From Pedobacter terrae (lineage in GTDB: Bacteria; Bacteroidota; Bacteroidia; Sphingobacteriales; Sphingobacteriaceae), in the NCBI RefSeq assembly GCF_900100705.1, contig NZ_FNCH01000013.1, positions 80,310 to 144,309 on the forward strand: DNA of 64,000 nt. Direction: 5' to 3'. The position numbers were made by a program, and so were the translations under genes. Below the pieces are notes generated by a model that ran no database searches, was not told the DNA's origin, and saw only the letters and a list, made by a program, of their open reading frames with translations. Positions 53,602 to 61,887 of this stretch are shown in pieces. Position 1 is the stretch's first letter; the number at the start of each line of letters is the position of its first letter.

Positions 53602-54106
53602 AATTTGTGTTCCTGAAAAGGATTTTAAAATAATGAATAGCTCATATCGCGGATATGGGCTATTTTTTTGCTTTTACCACTGCGTATACTGAGTTTGCAC
53701 AGAGAATGGGGACGTTGAGCGATGCTGTCAATAACAGAATCCAAATCGGGCGTCATTTCGACTGAACCAGCGGGCTTTTCGTCTGCTGCGAAACAGAGAA
53801 ATCTGCCCCCTTTAGCATTCTCGCTTCCGTTACACGCTACCCAAAATGAATATTCCATAAGAGATTTTACAACGAAGGCACAAAGCATATTTAGAACAAA
53901 TTTCGGTTGGATTCCGTTTATCTTACTGCATTTTCGTTCCTAAACCTGACATTCGCGGAAAGCCCGGAGCCTGGTTTTTCACCTGGCGAGGACTTGTAGC
54001 ATTGGCAGGACTAACGCTTAATAGCAGCACCGTCATTGCTTTTCAAAAAAAAACTATTAAGGAACAAAAGATGCTATGCAAGATTAATTTGCGGGGAATG
54101 TAAATT
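53602..54106. other. Gene-free region with terminator and repeat fragments
   Basis: This 505-bp gap contains the PurF-like terminator (53636-53669). A CGTCATTTCGACTGA/CAGAGAAATCTG block near 53750-53805 resembles repeats I recall from other Bacteroidota intergenic regions. Near 53950-54010 lies CGGAAAGCCCGGAGCCTGG. The 73-codon frame at 53722-53943 is encoded by these blocks and is not a credible gene. Confidence 0.55.
53636..53669 (+). terminator. Terminator of the PurF-like gene
   Basis: AATAGCTCATATC (53636-53648) pairs with GATATGGGCTATT (53652-53664) with one G-U mismatch and a 3-nt loop, followed by a run of T. Confidence 0.8.
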
Positions 54107-54733
54107 TTATGCGTAAAACTTCAGGTATGTTTTAATAATCAGCCAGAAGGCGAAAAAGATGATTACTACACCTGCAATTTTATTCAGCTTTTTAAGTGCA
54201 TCCTCTTTTATTTTATAACGGAGTTTGCTAGAGTAAAAACTTTTGGCGCCATCAATGCCAAGTTGTGTGGCCATGGCAATAAAAAAGCATACCAGTTTTT
54301 CGTTAAGCATATTATTGAGCTTAACAGAGATAATTCCGCTCACAATAATCCAGAACATTAGGGTAGAAGGAGTGAGGATACACATTAAAAAACCTTTAAG
54401 TACATAACCTCTTTTACTTACTTTTTGTAACGTGGTGCTATCGTAATGCACCGTGATTTTAGAAACCAGGTAATAGATCCCAACAGCCAGTAAAAATACA
54501 CCGCCAATACTGCCAACGTATTTATCAAATTCTGATTTATAATCAACAAACTGGCTGCCAAAAAGAACCAGGCCAATCAGAATAATATCACTTATAATTA
54601 CGCCAACGGCTAAAGAAAAACCAGCCTTGAAGCCCCTTTCTATGCTCGTTTTAATCATTGCAAAAAATACAGGCCCTGTTAAAAACGATGAAATAATCCC
54701 TGCTCCTATACCTAGTAATATGGCTTCAAACAT
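54107..54733 (-). CDS. LysE-family translocator
   Basis: This 208-residue membrane protein has about six helices and matches the LysE/RhtB exporter family. GAGIISSFLTGPVFFAMIKTSIERGFKAGFSLAVGVIISD covers the family's N-terminal motif, and CILTPSTLMFWI the later one. The family exports amino acids or related metabolites. It stands alone between two plus-strand genes. The substrate is unknown. Confidence 0.85.
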   Translation of the reverse strand: MFEAILLGIGAGIISSFLTGPVFFAMIKTSIERGFKAGFSLAVGVIISDIILIGLVLFGSQFVDYKSEFDKYVGSIGGVFLLAVGIYYLVSKITVHYDSTTLQKVSKRGYVLKGFLMCILTPSTLMFWIIVSGIISVKLNNMLNEKLVCFFIAMATQLGIDGAKSFYSSKLRYKIKEDALKKLNKIAGVVIIFFAFWLIIKTYLKFYA

Positions 54734-54876
54734 GCATTGTATTGTTTAGAATATGCGAATATGCAATTTTATACCTAAACATGTAACATTTATTTTTGTT
54801 GCATAGGTTGCATAAAAAATACTGGTTATTAGTTTTTTTTATTTAAGTTTAGCCCCATTAAAACTAGATTTATAAT

Positions 54877-56313
54877 ATGAATTCAGAACAAACGCAAACC
54901 AAGTGGGCGCAGTTTATTCCACTGGTCACTGTATTCTTTTTTTGGGGCTTTGTAGCCGCCAGTAACGACATTCTCATCCCGGTATTTAAAAAGGCATTTG
55001 ATTTATCGCAATCCGAAAGTCAGTTGGTTTCATTGGCATTTTACATCGCATATACGGTGGGCGCGTTAATTTATAACCTTATCTCAGTGATTATGGGAAA
55101 GGATATTGTAAACAAACTCGGTTATAAAAATTCATTGGCACTTGGTTTGGTTATTTCAGCAGCCGGAACTTTACTTTTTTATCCGGCAGCCAATTTACAC
55201 TCCTTCCCATTAATGCTTTCGGGTTTGTTTATTGTGGCTTTGGGTTTCTCTTTGCAACAAACTGTTGCCAATCCACTAGCTATTGCTTTAGGTCCAATTA
55301 AAACGGGTTCGCAGCGTTTAACACTTGCAGGTGGTATTAATAACTTTGGTACAACCATTGGACCACTTATTGTCAGTTTTGCCATTTTTGGATCGGCGGC
55401 AAATGCAAATACCAACATCAGCGTAGAAAGCGTTAAAATTCCTTATTTAATTTTAGGAGTAGCTTTTATAGCTGTGGCCATTTTCTTAAAAATGTCATCT
55501 TTACCTGATCGACCTGCCTTGGTGGAAGCATCAGCAGATGATACTAAATCGATTAAGGGATCGGCATTAAATTATCCACAACTGGTTTTGGGTATGATTG
55601 CCATTTTTGTTTATGTAGGTGTTGAGGTTTCGACTGCTAGTAACTTACCAGCTTATATGGAGAAAGATTTAGGCTTTGAAATTAAAGATATTGCACCCTA
55701 TATTTCACTTTATTGGGCCAGTATGATGATTGGTCGTTGGACTGGCGCCGTTGAAGCTTTTACAGATAATGTAAGCACGCAAAAAGTATTGCGTTTTATC
55801 GCACCTTATTTAGCTTTTGGTATTTTCCTGGTTGTAAATGCCATTGCAAAACATGATCTGGCTCCTTTTTACGTCTACGCAGCTATAATTTTAGTGCTGA
55901 TTGCAGCAGATATGGCTAGTAAAGGTAACCCGGCCAGAATGCTGTTGATTTTCTCTGCCATTGGTATTACAGCTCTATTAATCGGGATGTTTACTACAGG
56001 TATGACAAGTGTTTATGCCATTACAAGCGTTGGTTTATTCTGCAGTACTTTATGGCCATGTATTTTTACTTTAGCCGTTAGCGGTTTAGGTAAACATACC
56101 AGTCAGGGTAGCAGTTTCTTAATTATGATGATTATGGGCGGTGGAATTATTAGCTGGCTACAAGGTTATGTGTCTGAGTTTACCGGCATTCAATACAGTT
56201 ATATTGTTGGTATTATGTGTTTTACTTACCTGGCGTTTTATGCATGGAAAGTGGCATCGATATTAAGATCACAAGGAATTAACTTCGACCAGAAAATTTC
56301 TGGCGGACATTAA
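54877..56313 (+). CDS. Sugar MFS transporter, FucP/GluP type
   Basis: This 478-residue protein has about twelve membrane helices of the fucose:H+ symporter subfamily. FIPLVTVFFFWGFVAASNDILIPVFKKAF is the typical first helix, and FSLQQTVANPLAIALGP and AGGINNFGTTIGPL match the conserved helix 4-5 region. It probably imports a monosaccharide such as glucose, galactose or fucose. This fits with the GH3/Sus locus at the window start, although they are far apart. A terminator follows before the deaminase gene. Confidence 0.9.
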   Translation: MNSEQTQTKWAQFIPLVTVFFFWGFVAASNDILIPVFKKAFDLSQSESQLVSLAFYIAYTVGALIYNLISVIMGKDIVNKLGYKNSLALGLVISAAGTLLFYPAANLHSFPLMLSGLFIVALGFSLQQTVANPLAIALGPIKTGSQRLTLAGGINNFGTTIGPLIVSFAIFGSAANANTNISVESVKIPYLILGVAFIAVAIFLKMSSLPDRPALVEASADDTKSIKGSALNYPQLVLGMIAIFVYVGVEVSTASNLPAYMEKDLGFEIKDIAPYISLYWASMMIGRWTGAVEAFTDNVSTQKVLRFIAPYLAFGIFLVVNAIAKHDLAPFYVYAAIILVLIAADMASKGNPARMLLIFSAIGITALLIGMFTTGMTSVYAITSVGLFCSTLWPCIFTLAVSGLGKHTSQGSSFLIMMIMGGGIISWLQGYVSEFTGIQYSYIVGIMCFTYLAFYAWKVASILRSQGINFDQKISGGH

Positions 56314-56334
56314 TTTTTAATAAAGTAATTTAGC

Positions 56335-56370
56335 AGCCACAAAGATTGAGTTCTTTGTGGCTTTTTATTT
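56335..56370 (+). terminator. Terminator of the sugar MFS gene
   Basis: AGCCACAAAG (56335-56344) and CTTTGTGGCT (56353-56362) are perfect complements around an 8-nt loop, followed by TTTTATTTT. It ends just before the deaminase ATG. Confidence 0.85.
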
Positions 56371-56376
56371 TAACAA

Positions 56377-56835
56377 ATGACAGATAAACCAAGTTTCGAT
56401 ACCATATTTATGAACCTGGCCACTGATTTAGCTGCCCGCTCACATTGTGTTCGTGCGCATGTTGGTGCAGTTTTAACAAAAGATACCCGTATTATTTCAA
56501 TCGGTTATAATGGTCCGCCGGCAGGTACGCACAATTGCGACGAGGAATGGCCAGAGCACGGCTGTGCCCGCGATAGCAAGGGAAGTTGTTCTTTAGCGCT
56601 GCATGCAGAAGAAAATGCTATTCTATACGCATCGAAAAATGGATCGAAAATAGAAGGATGTACTTTGTACACTACCTTGTCGCCCTGTATTGCCTGTGCC
56701 CGACTGATTTTATCGTCAGGAATCAAATTGGTGTATTACGCTAAATCTTATGCGGCTTATAAAGGCTTACCAAGCGATGAAGGGGTTGATTTTTTGAGGA
56801 AATTTGGGGTAGAAGTACTTTTGATCGAATCTTAG
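56377..56835 (+). CDS. dCMP deaminase family protein
   Basis: This 152-residue zinc enzyme converts dCMP to dUMP or a related cytidylate. The zinc His and catalytic Glu are in ALHAEENAI, and the zinc Cys pair is in TTLSPCIACARLI. An additional Cys/His-rich loop (HNCDEEWPEHGCARDSKGSC) is typical of the dCMP deaminase/ComEB group. The length is normal. The ATG lies directly after the sugar MFS terminator, with no obvious own promoter, so expression may depend on readthrough or on a start within the terminator. Confidence 0.92.
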   Translation: MTDKPSFDTIFMNLATDLAARSHCVRAHVGAVLTKDTRIISIGYNGPPAGTHNCDEEWPEHGCARDSKGSCSLALHAEENAILYASKNGSKIEGCTLYTTLSPCIACARLILSSGIKLVYYAKSYAAYKGLPSDEGVDFLRKFGVEVLLIES

Positions 56836-57009
56836 AAGTTCACTTGTTCATTTGTCATTGGTTCATTTGTGAATTGCGCGTTGCCTTACGAAGTTTAACA
56901 GAGGATGGGCAGGGGAAACTTCGTAAGTTTAAGGGCAAAGGCCAATAATTTGTAACTGAAAAAAAATACGTAATTGATATAGGTTAAATTATTTTAAGTA
57001 TTTTACCAA

Positions 57010-57199
57010 ATGAAAAAAGAGGTTTTATATTTTAGGCATAGGAATCGTTTTAGGTTATTGGAAGAGGAATGAAATCTTAAATTATTTTAGTTCTAAAAAA
57101 TCCAAAAGAAGAAAATTAGGAATACTTGATGGGAAAGCTCAGATGATTTTCAGAGAAGATTTTTCTATGACTGATGAAGAGTTTCTCGGCTTAAATTAA
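57010..57199 (+). pseudogene. Small membrane protein gene interrupted at an A6 run
   Basis: The ATG at 57010 is followed by six A residues (57013-57018). Read as is, the frame soon stops at a TGA. If one A is skipped, it becomes MKKRFYILGIGIVLGYW, then NEILNYF, a basic stretch KKSKRRK, and ends FSMTDEEFLGLN at 57199, about 61 residues. This looks like a membrane anchor with a charged cytoplasmic tail. It could be a recent pseudogene, a sequencing error or a frameshifted gene. I do not recognise a family. Confidence 0.5.
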
Positions 57200-57250
57200 G
57201 TTTGTAATTGCTGAGATTAATCGAATAATTGCGCAGATACGTTTTATAGT

Positions 57251-57400
57251 TTTGACTTTAGACTCAGAACTGCCGACTTTGGACTATCTTATGGTTAATC
57301 AAAAGCTATTCGCTAAGCACTCACTCCATGCTCTCTGCTCAAAATGCTCCGCACAAGCTAAAAATCTCAAATCTCCTCTCTCAAATCTCATATCTAATTG
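57251..57400. repeat. Self-similar intergenic repeat before guaA
   Basis: The stretch first repeats GACTTTAGACTC/GACTTTGGACTA, then GCACTCACTCCATGCTC, and last CTCAAATCTC(CTCTCTCAAATCTCATATC). It extends to the guaA -7 box. There is no coding potential. Confidence 0.5.
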
Positions 57401-57401
57401 G

Positions 57402-57409
57402 TACCTTTG
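57402..57409 (+). promoter_or_regulatory. -7 box of guaA
   Basis: TACCTTTG at 57402-57409 fits TAnnTTTG and ends only 3 nt before the ATG at 57413. The transcript should begin at or near the start codon. No TTG occurs at a normal -33 distance. Confidence 0.6.
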
Positions 57410-57412
57410 CGG

Positions 57413-58942
57413 ATGCAAGAAAAAATCATTATCGTCGATTTTGGTTCGCAATTTACACAACTCATCGCCCGTAGGGTTCGCGAACTAAATATTTACTGTG
57501 AAATATATCCATATAACAATCTTCCTGAGGTTACGCCTGATGTAAAAGGTATTATCTTTTCAGGTAGCCCATACTCTGTTCGTCAGGAAGATGCGCCCCA
57601 GATCGATTTATCAAAATACCATTTAAAATATCCTTTATTGGCTGTGTGCTACGGTGCACAATATATAGCCCAACATTCAGGCGGTAGCGTCCAGCCTTCT
57701 TCAACACGTGAATATGGCCGTGCTAACCTGAATTTTGTAAATCAGGAAAACAAATTATTTAAAGGGATCAATATCGGTTCGCAGGTTTGGATGAGCCATG
57801 GCGATACCATTACCGATATCCCTGGAAACTTTGAATTGATTGCCAGTACCGATAGTGTAAGGGTTGCTGCCTACCACATTAAAGATTCTGATACTTATGC
57901 CATTCAGTTTCACCCTGAGGTAACGCACAGTACTGACGGAAAAATCCTTTTAGAAAATTTCCTTGTTGATATCTGCGGATGTAGCCAGGATTGGACTTCG
58001 GCTGCTTTTGTTGAAACGACCATTGCAGATATTAAAGCGACTGTGGGTAATGATAAGGTTGTTCTGGCGCTTTCAGGTGGTGTGGATAGTAGCGTTGCTG
58101 CCGTTCTTTTGCATAAAGCCATTGGTACGAACCTACACTGTATATTTGTTGATAATGGTTTATTGCGGAAAAATGAATATGAAAGTGTTTTAGAACAGTA
58201 CAAAGATTTTGGCTTAAATATTAAAGGTGTTGATGCCAAAGATAAATTTTTAAGTCAGTTAGCGGGCGTAGAAGATCCTGAAACAAAGCGTAAAATTATT
58301 GGTCGTGTATTTATCGAAGTTTTCGATGAAGAATCTCACCTTATTCAGGATGTGAAATGGTTGGCTCAAGGCACTATCTATCCTGATATTATCGAATCGG
58401 TATCTGTAAAAGGTCCGTCGGCTACCATCAAGTCGCACCATAATGTAGGCGGTTTGCCAGATTTCATGAAACTTAAAGTAGTAGAGCCGCTTAAAACTTT
58501 ATTTAAAGATGAAGTAAGAAGAGTAGGTACTGCATTGGGTTTAGAATCGTTTATTTTGGGTCGTCACCCATTTCCGGGACCAGGTTTAGGTATCCGCATT
58601 ATTGGAGAGGTTACTCCTGAAAAGGTAGCCATTTTACAGGATGCTGATAAAATTTATATCGATAATCTAAAAGAAGCAGGCTTGTACGATAAAGTATGGC
58701 AGGCTGGTGCAATCTTTTTACCTGTGAGATCAGTAGGGGTAATGGGTGATGAGCGTACCTACGAAAACGTAATTGCCTTGAGAGCTGTAGAATCACTAGA
58801 TGGGATGACAGCAGATTGGTGCCACCTACCTTATCCGGTATTGGCTAAAATCTCAAATGAAATTATCAATAAGGTGAAAGGAATCAATAGAGTGGTATAT
58901 GATATCAGCTCTAAACCACCTGCAACTATTGAGTGGGAATAG
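57413..58942 (+). CDS. guaA: GMP synthase (glutamine-hydrolysing)
   Basis: This 509-residue enzyme aminates XMP to GMP. The class I glutamine amidotransferase domain (residues 1-about 190) has Cys79 in LLAVCYGAQYIA and His/Glu in IQFHPEVTHS. The ATP pyrophosphatase P-loop is LALSGGVDSSVAAVLL, and the C-terminal dimerisation domain ends in KPPATIEWE. The ATG at 57413 is chosen because the upstream codons overlap the -7 box. The gene is followed by a periplasmic-binding-like lipoprotein, as in other Bacteroidota. Confidence 0.97.
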   Translation: MQEKIIIVDFGSQFTQLIARRVRELNIYCEIYPYNNLPEVTPDVKGIIFSGSPYSVRQEDAPQIDLSKYHLKYPLLAVCYGAQYIAQHSGGSVQPSSTREYGRANLNFVNQENKLFKGINIGSQVWMSHGDTITDIPGNFELIASTDSVRVAAYHIKDSDTYAIQFHPEVTHSTDGKILLENFLVDICGCSQDWTSAAFVETTIADIKATVGNDKVVLALSGGVDSSVAAVLLHKAIGTNLHCIFVDNGLLRKNEYESVLEQYKDFGLNIKGVDAKDKFLSQLAGVEDPETKRKIIGRVFIEVFDEESHLIQDVKWLAQGTIYPDIIESVSVKGPSATIKSHHNVGGLPDFMKLKVVEPLKTLFKDEVRRVGTALGLESFILGRHPFPGPGLGIRIIGEVTPEKVAILQDADKIYIDNLKEAGLYDKVWQAGAIFLPVRSVGVMGDERTYENVIALRAVESLDGMTADWCHLPYPVLAKISNEIINKVKGINRVVYDISSKPPATIEWE

Positions 58943-58992
58943 CTTCCAGTTTGAAGTTGTGAGTTTTTAGTTTGGAGTTTTTATTCCAAACT
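58943..58992. repeat. Short self-similar repeat after guaA
   Basis: TCCAGTTTGAAGTTG, GTGAGTTTTTAGTTTGGAG and TTCCAAACTGC reiterate an AGTTTGGAG word and its inverse. A hairpin GGAGTTTTTATTCC is possible. Confidence 0.4.
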
Positions 58993-59063
58993 GCATAAAT
59001 AATACGCTTATGCTAGCAAGGTGGAATAAACTTTGCTAGCATATTTTGTTAAAAATGATAGGT

Positions 59064-60275
59064 ATGAATTTTAAGAAGGTTTATGGGGTGCTGGTTTTGT
59101 TTACGATAGTTTTAGGTGCCTGTTCGCCTAAAATCAGGACACCTAAGCCTGAAAAAGATAAACCGGTTGAAAAAGAAAAGCCTGTAGATAAAAAGCCGGT
59201 GAAGAAGTTTTCACAGGCAAGTGTTTCGCTGCTTGTTCCTTTTAAACTGGATGAGCTAAATTTAAAAACAGCCACAAAGGCTGAGATTGAGAAGTATGCC
59301 ATGCCTATCGATTTTTATCAGGGCTTTAAACTGGGGTTGGATTCTGCAGCGGCGCAGGGTTTAAATTTTAAACTAAATGTTTTCGATACGGAGGATGATA
59401 ATGCACATATATCGCTCTTGTATAAGAATGAACGTTTTAAACAAAGCAATTTAATTATTGGTCCTGTTTTTCCCGCTGGATTAAAGTTTATCTCCAACTA
59501 TGCCAAAGAAAATAATGCAATTATTGTATCTCCTTTGGCTGCTTCCGAACCCACTGAATTCAATAATCCCAATCTGGTATCCATTGTAAATAATATAGGC
59601 CTGCATGGGAAAAAAATAGCCACTTATATTACTAAAAATTACAATTCGGCCAATACGATAGTGGTATTCATTAACCCTAAAAAAACAGAAGACGAAGCTT
59701 TTGCCGCGCCAATAAGAAATTATCTGCGAACCAACAGCAAATTTGTGATACAGGAGTATGCTTCATCCTATGCTTTTGAAACAAAAATGATCAAAGGCAA
59801 ACAATATGCGGTAGTGCTTACCTCTTCTGACCGTGCTTTTGTACTACCTACAATAGAAAAACTGTACAAATTAAAACATCTTAAAACTGGTGGATATAAT
59901 ATCTCACTTTTTGGTCACCCGAATTGGGTAAAGCAGAATTATCCTGTTGATAAATTGCAGGATATGAATACCATCATCAGTTCTTCTTACAAAATCGACT
60001 ATAAAAACAGTAATGTGATTACTTTTATCAAAAAGTATCGCTATAGATATGGTTTTGAGCCTGGAGAGTATGCTTTCAAAGGTTTCGATATTGGCTATTA
60101 TTTCGGCAGGTTACTGGTAACCCATGGTGAAGATTATAGGGATTATATCGTAAAAGATAAATACAAAGGGCTACATAATAATTTTTCATTTATTCGTGAT
60201 GAAAAATTAGGCTATATTAACACCAGTTTAATGTTGTTAAAGTATAAAAACTTCACCTTGAGCCCAGTTGAGTAA
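59064..60275 (+). CDS. Lipoprotein with a type I periplasmic-binding-protein fold
   Basis: This 403-residue protein begins with a lipoprotein signal (MNFKKVYGVLVLFTIVLGAC, lipobox LGAC), then a Lys/Pro-rich linker (KPEKDKPVEKEKPVDKK) that may span peptidoglycan. The body resembles the Peripla_BP type I fold of branched-chain amino acid receptors and LpoA (YQGFKLGLDSAAAQGL, LIIGPVFPAGLKFISNYAKENNAIIVSPLA). No ABC transporter genes are near, so a structural or regulatory role is more likely. ATGs at 59055 and a TTG at 59046 are alternative starts. Confidence 0.82.
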   Translation: MNFKKVYGVLVLFTIVLGACSPKIRTPKPEKDKPVEKEKPVDKKPVKKFSQASVSLLVPFKLDELNLKTATKAEIEKYAMPIDFYQGFKLGLDSAAAQGLNFKLNVFDTEDDNAHISLLYKNERFKQSNLIIGPVFPAGLKFISNYAKENNAIIVSPLAASEPTEFNNPNLVSIVNNIGLHGKKIATYITKNYNSANTIVVFINPKKTEDEAFAAPIRNYLRTNSKFVIQEYASSYAFETKMIKGKQYAVVLTSSDRAFVLPTIEKLYKLKHLKTGGYNISLFGHPNWVKQNYPVDKLQDMNTIISSSYKIDYKNSNVITFIKKYRYRYGFEPGEYAFKGFDIGYYFGRLLVTHGEDYRDYIVKDKYKGLHNNFSFIRDEKLGYINTSLMLLKYKNFTLSPVE

Positions 60276-60305
60276 TCTATAATTTTCTTCCATATTAATT
60301 AACGC

Positions 60306-61475
60306 ATGAGAGCAGACCATCAGTTAAGAGCCTTTGAACAGATTTTGAGCAGTTATGATGGGAGTTTGCCTTTACATCGCTTTCTACCTGTTTATTTTAA
60401 ACAACATAAGCAGATGGGCTCGTCTGACAGGAGATGGGCAACAAGACATATTTACAGCTTTTTTAGATTAGGTAAGGCTTTACCATCACTGCCTAATGAG
60501 GAGCGGTTGAGTATTGCGGATTTTCTATGCCATGATACTTTAAGTTTGTTGGTGGAAAAGAATCTGCCAGACCTAAAAGAAAACGTTACTAAGCCGCTCG
60601 AAGAAAAATTAGTGCTGATTAAAGCCAGATATCCTGATTTTGATGTAGAACAGATTTATCCTTTACATGTTGCACTTTCTGACGGTATTAATAAAGAGGC
60701 CTTTTTTACTTCTTTTTTTAAGCAACCCGACCTGTTTATCCGGGTAAAAGCTGAAGAAGCTAAAGTCATTATCTCCAGACTGGAAGCTGAAAATATCGCA
60801 GTTAAAGCAATTAATGATACTGCCCTGGCTTTACCTAATGGAACCAAACTTGAAAGCATTTTAAACGATGGAAGTTACCAGGTTCAGGATTTATCCTCAC
60901 AGCATACAGGTTTGTATTTCAAACCAAATAAATGGGATAAATGGTGGGATTGCTGTGCCGCATCGGGCGGAAAAACCCTGTTGTTGCATAGCTTGGAGCC
61001 TGTAATTGAACTTTTAGTTTCAGATTTGCGTGAAAGTGTACTCTTGAATTTAGATGAACGTTTCCGCCTGGCAGGAATTAAGAAATACCATAAAAAAGAA
61101 CTTGATCTTTTACAGAACAACGATCAGGTTTTGCATCATTATCAGTTTGACGGAATTATTTTAGATGCACCTTGTACCGGCTCGGGCACCTGGGGAAGAA
61201 CACCTGAAATGCTTACTTTTTTTGAAGAGCGCAAAATCAACCAGTTTGCAACCATCCAAAAGGGAATTGTACAAAACGTGGTAAAATACTTAAAACCAGG
61301 TAAACCTTTAATTTACATTACCTGTTCTGCTTTTGCGCAAGAGAATGAAGCTATTGTGCAGCATATGCTCGATACACTTCCATTAGAACTGGAAAAGATG
61401 GAACTGATAAAAGGTTATGAAAATAATGCTGATACGATGTTTGTGGCCAGGTTGATTAAGAGGAGCCAGGATTAA
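60306..61475 (+). CDS. RsmB/NOP2-family RNA m5C methyltransferase
   Basis: This 389-residue SAM-dependent enzyme probably methylates cytosine in rRNA. The two catalytic Cys motifs of the family are present, LDAPCTGSGTWGRTPE and LIYITCSAFAQENE. CCAASGGKTLLLHSL is the SAM-binding motif I (AxGGK). The N-terminal part (DRRWATRHIYSFFRLGKAL) is of the NusB-like RNA-binding type. The exact target is unknown. It starts 30 bp after the lipoprotein. Confidence 0.92.
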   Translation: MRADHQLRAFEQILSSYDGSLPLHRFLPVYFKQHKQMGSSDRRWATRHIYSFFRLGKALPSLPNEERLSIADFLCHDTLSLLVEKNLPDLKENVTKPLEEKLVLIKARYPDFDVEQIYPLHVALSDGINKEAFFTSFFKQPDLFIRVKAEEAKVIISRLEAENIAVKAINDTALALPNGTKLESILNDGSYQVQDLSSQHTGLYFKPNKWDKWWDCCAASGGKTLLLHSLEPVIELLVSDLRESVLLNLDERFRLAGIKKYHKKELDLLQNNDQVLHHYQFDGIILDAPCTGSGTWGRTPEMLTFFEERKINQFATIQKGIVQNVVKYLKPGKPLIYITCSAFAQENEAIVQHMLDTLPLELEKMELIKGYENNADTMFVARLIKRSQD

Positions 61476-61592
61476 TCAGGATTTTAGAATCAACACGCTT
61501 ATTTTTTAGAAAGATTATTCAGTTGATCGTATTCCCAACTTGATGGTGAATCGTAATGCAATAAGCTTAAACATTACGATTAAATGCATACA

Positions 61593-61700
61593 CTACGTAT
61601 GTTCAAACCAGGATCTGAAATTCCTTTTAACGTATTTCACCGCCTCGACCAAAACGGCAATGGCTCCAATAATTAAGGTATATTCTTCAAAGCTGTTCAT
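61593..61700 (-). CDS. 35-residue single-pass membrane microprotein
   Basis: The frame runs from an ATG at 61700 to a TAG at 61593. The protein opens MNSFEEYTLIIGAIAVLVEA and ends NFRSWFEHT. It has one hydrophobic helix (residues about 8-24) flanked by acidic residues before and a basic stretch (KYVKR) after, which follows the positive-inside rule. It is too short to be certain but looks like a real small membrane protein. Start, helix and basic tail all fit. The function is unknown. Confidence 0.45.
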   Translation of the reverse strand: MNSFEEYTLIIGAIAVLVEAVKYVKRNFRSWFEHT

Positions 61701-61788
61701 GATGTAAGCTTTATGTTTAGATGAATATATGGAATTATTGTTACAGATTGATTGGAGGATTGTCATTTTAGGTGTTGTTTCTCTTGAT

Positions 61789-61872
61789 CGTCCTGCTGAA
61801 CTTTCGCCCGGCCGGGTGGAAGTTCCAGCATCTTTTCCTCAAACTGGACCCTGAAATAAATTCAGGGTGACG
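61789..61872. repeat. Dispersed two-hairpin element, copy B
   Basis: The first stem is TGCTGAA...TTCCAGCA, with an inserted CCCGGCCGGG palindrome, and the second is CCCTGAA...TTCAGGG (61849-61867), followed by TGACGAG. It is related to 43205-43281 in stem sequences and order. Confidence 0.6.
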
Positions 61873-61887
61873 AGTTCTGAGCGCTCC

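Larger units (their letters stand above)
56836..57412. other. Repeat-rich gap holding a broken small gene
   Basis: The start of the gap repeats GTTCATTTGT-like words (56838-56870). The middle carries a frameshifted small gene (57010-57199). The end (57251-57400) repeats GACTTTAGACTC and CTCAAATCTC words before the guaA -7 box. No other gene is seen. Confidence 0.6.
61476..61887. other. Gap between methyltransferase and marC holding a microprotein and a repeat
   Basis: The 412-bp gap contains a 35-codon minus-strand frame (61593-61700) and a dispersed hairpin element (61789-61872). The remainder is AT-rich with no other signals. Confidence 0.6.

Noticed and set aside
53722..53943. 73-codon plus-strand frame in the gap after the PurF-like gene
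   Set aside because: It is encoded by repeat-like blocks and shows no protein character.
57252..57488. 78-codon plus-strand frame overlapping the start of guaA
   Set aside because: It is encoded by the self-similar repeat and then runs out of frame into guaA.
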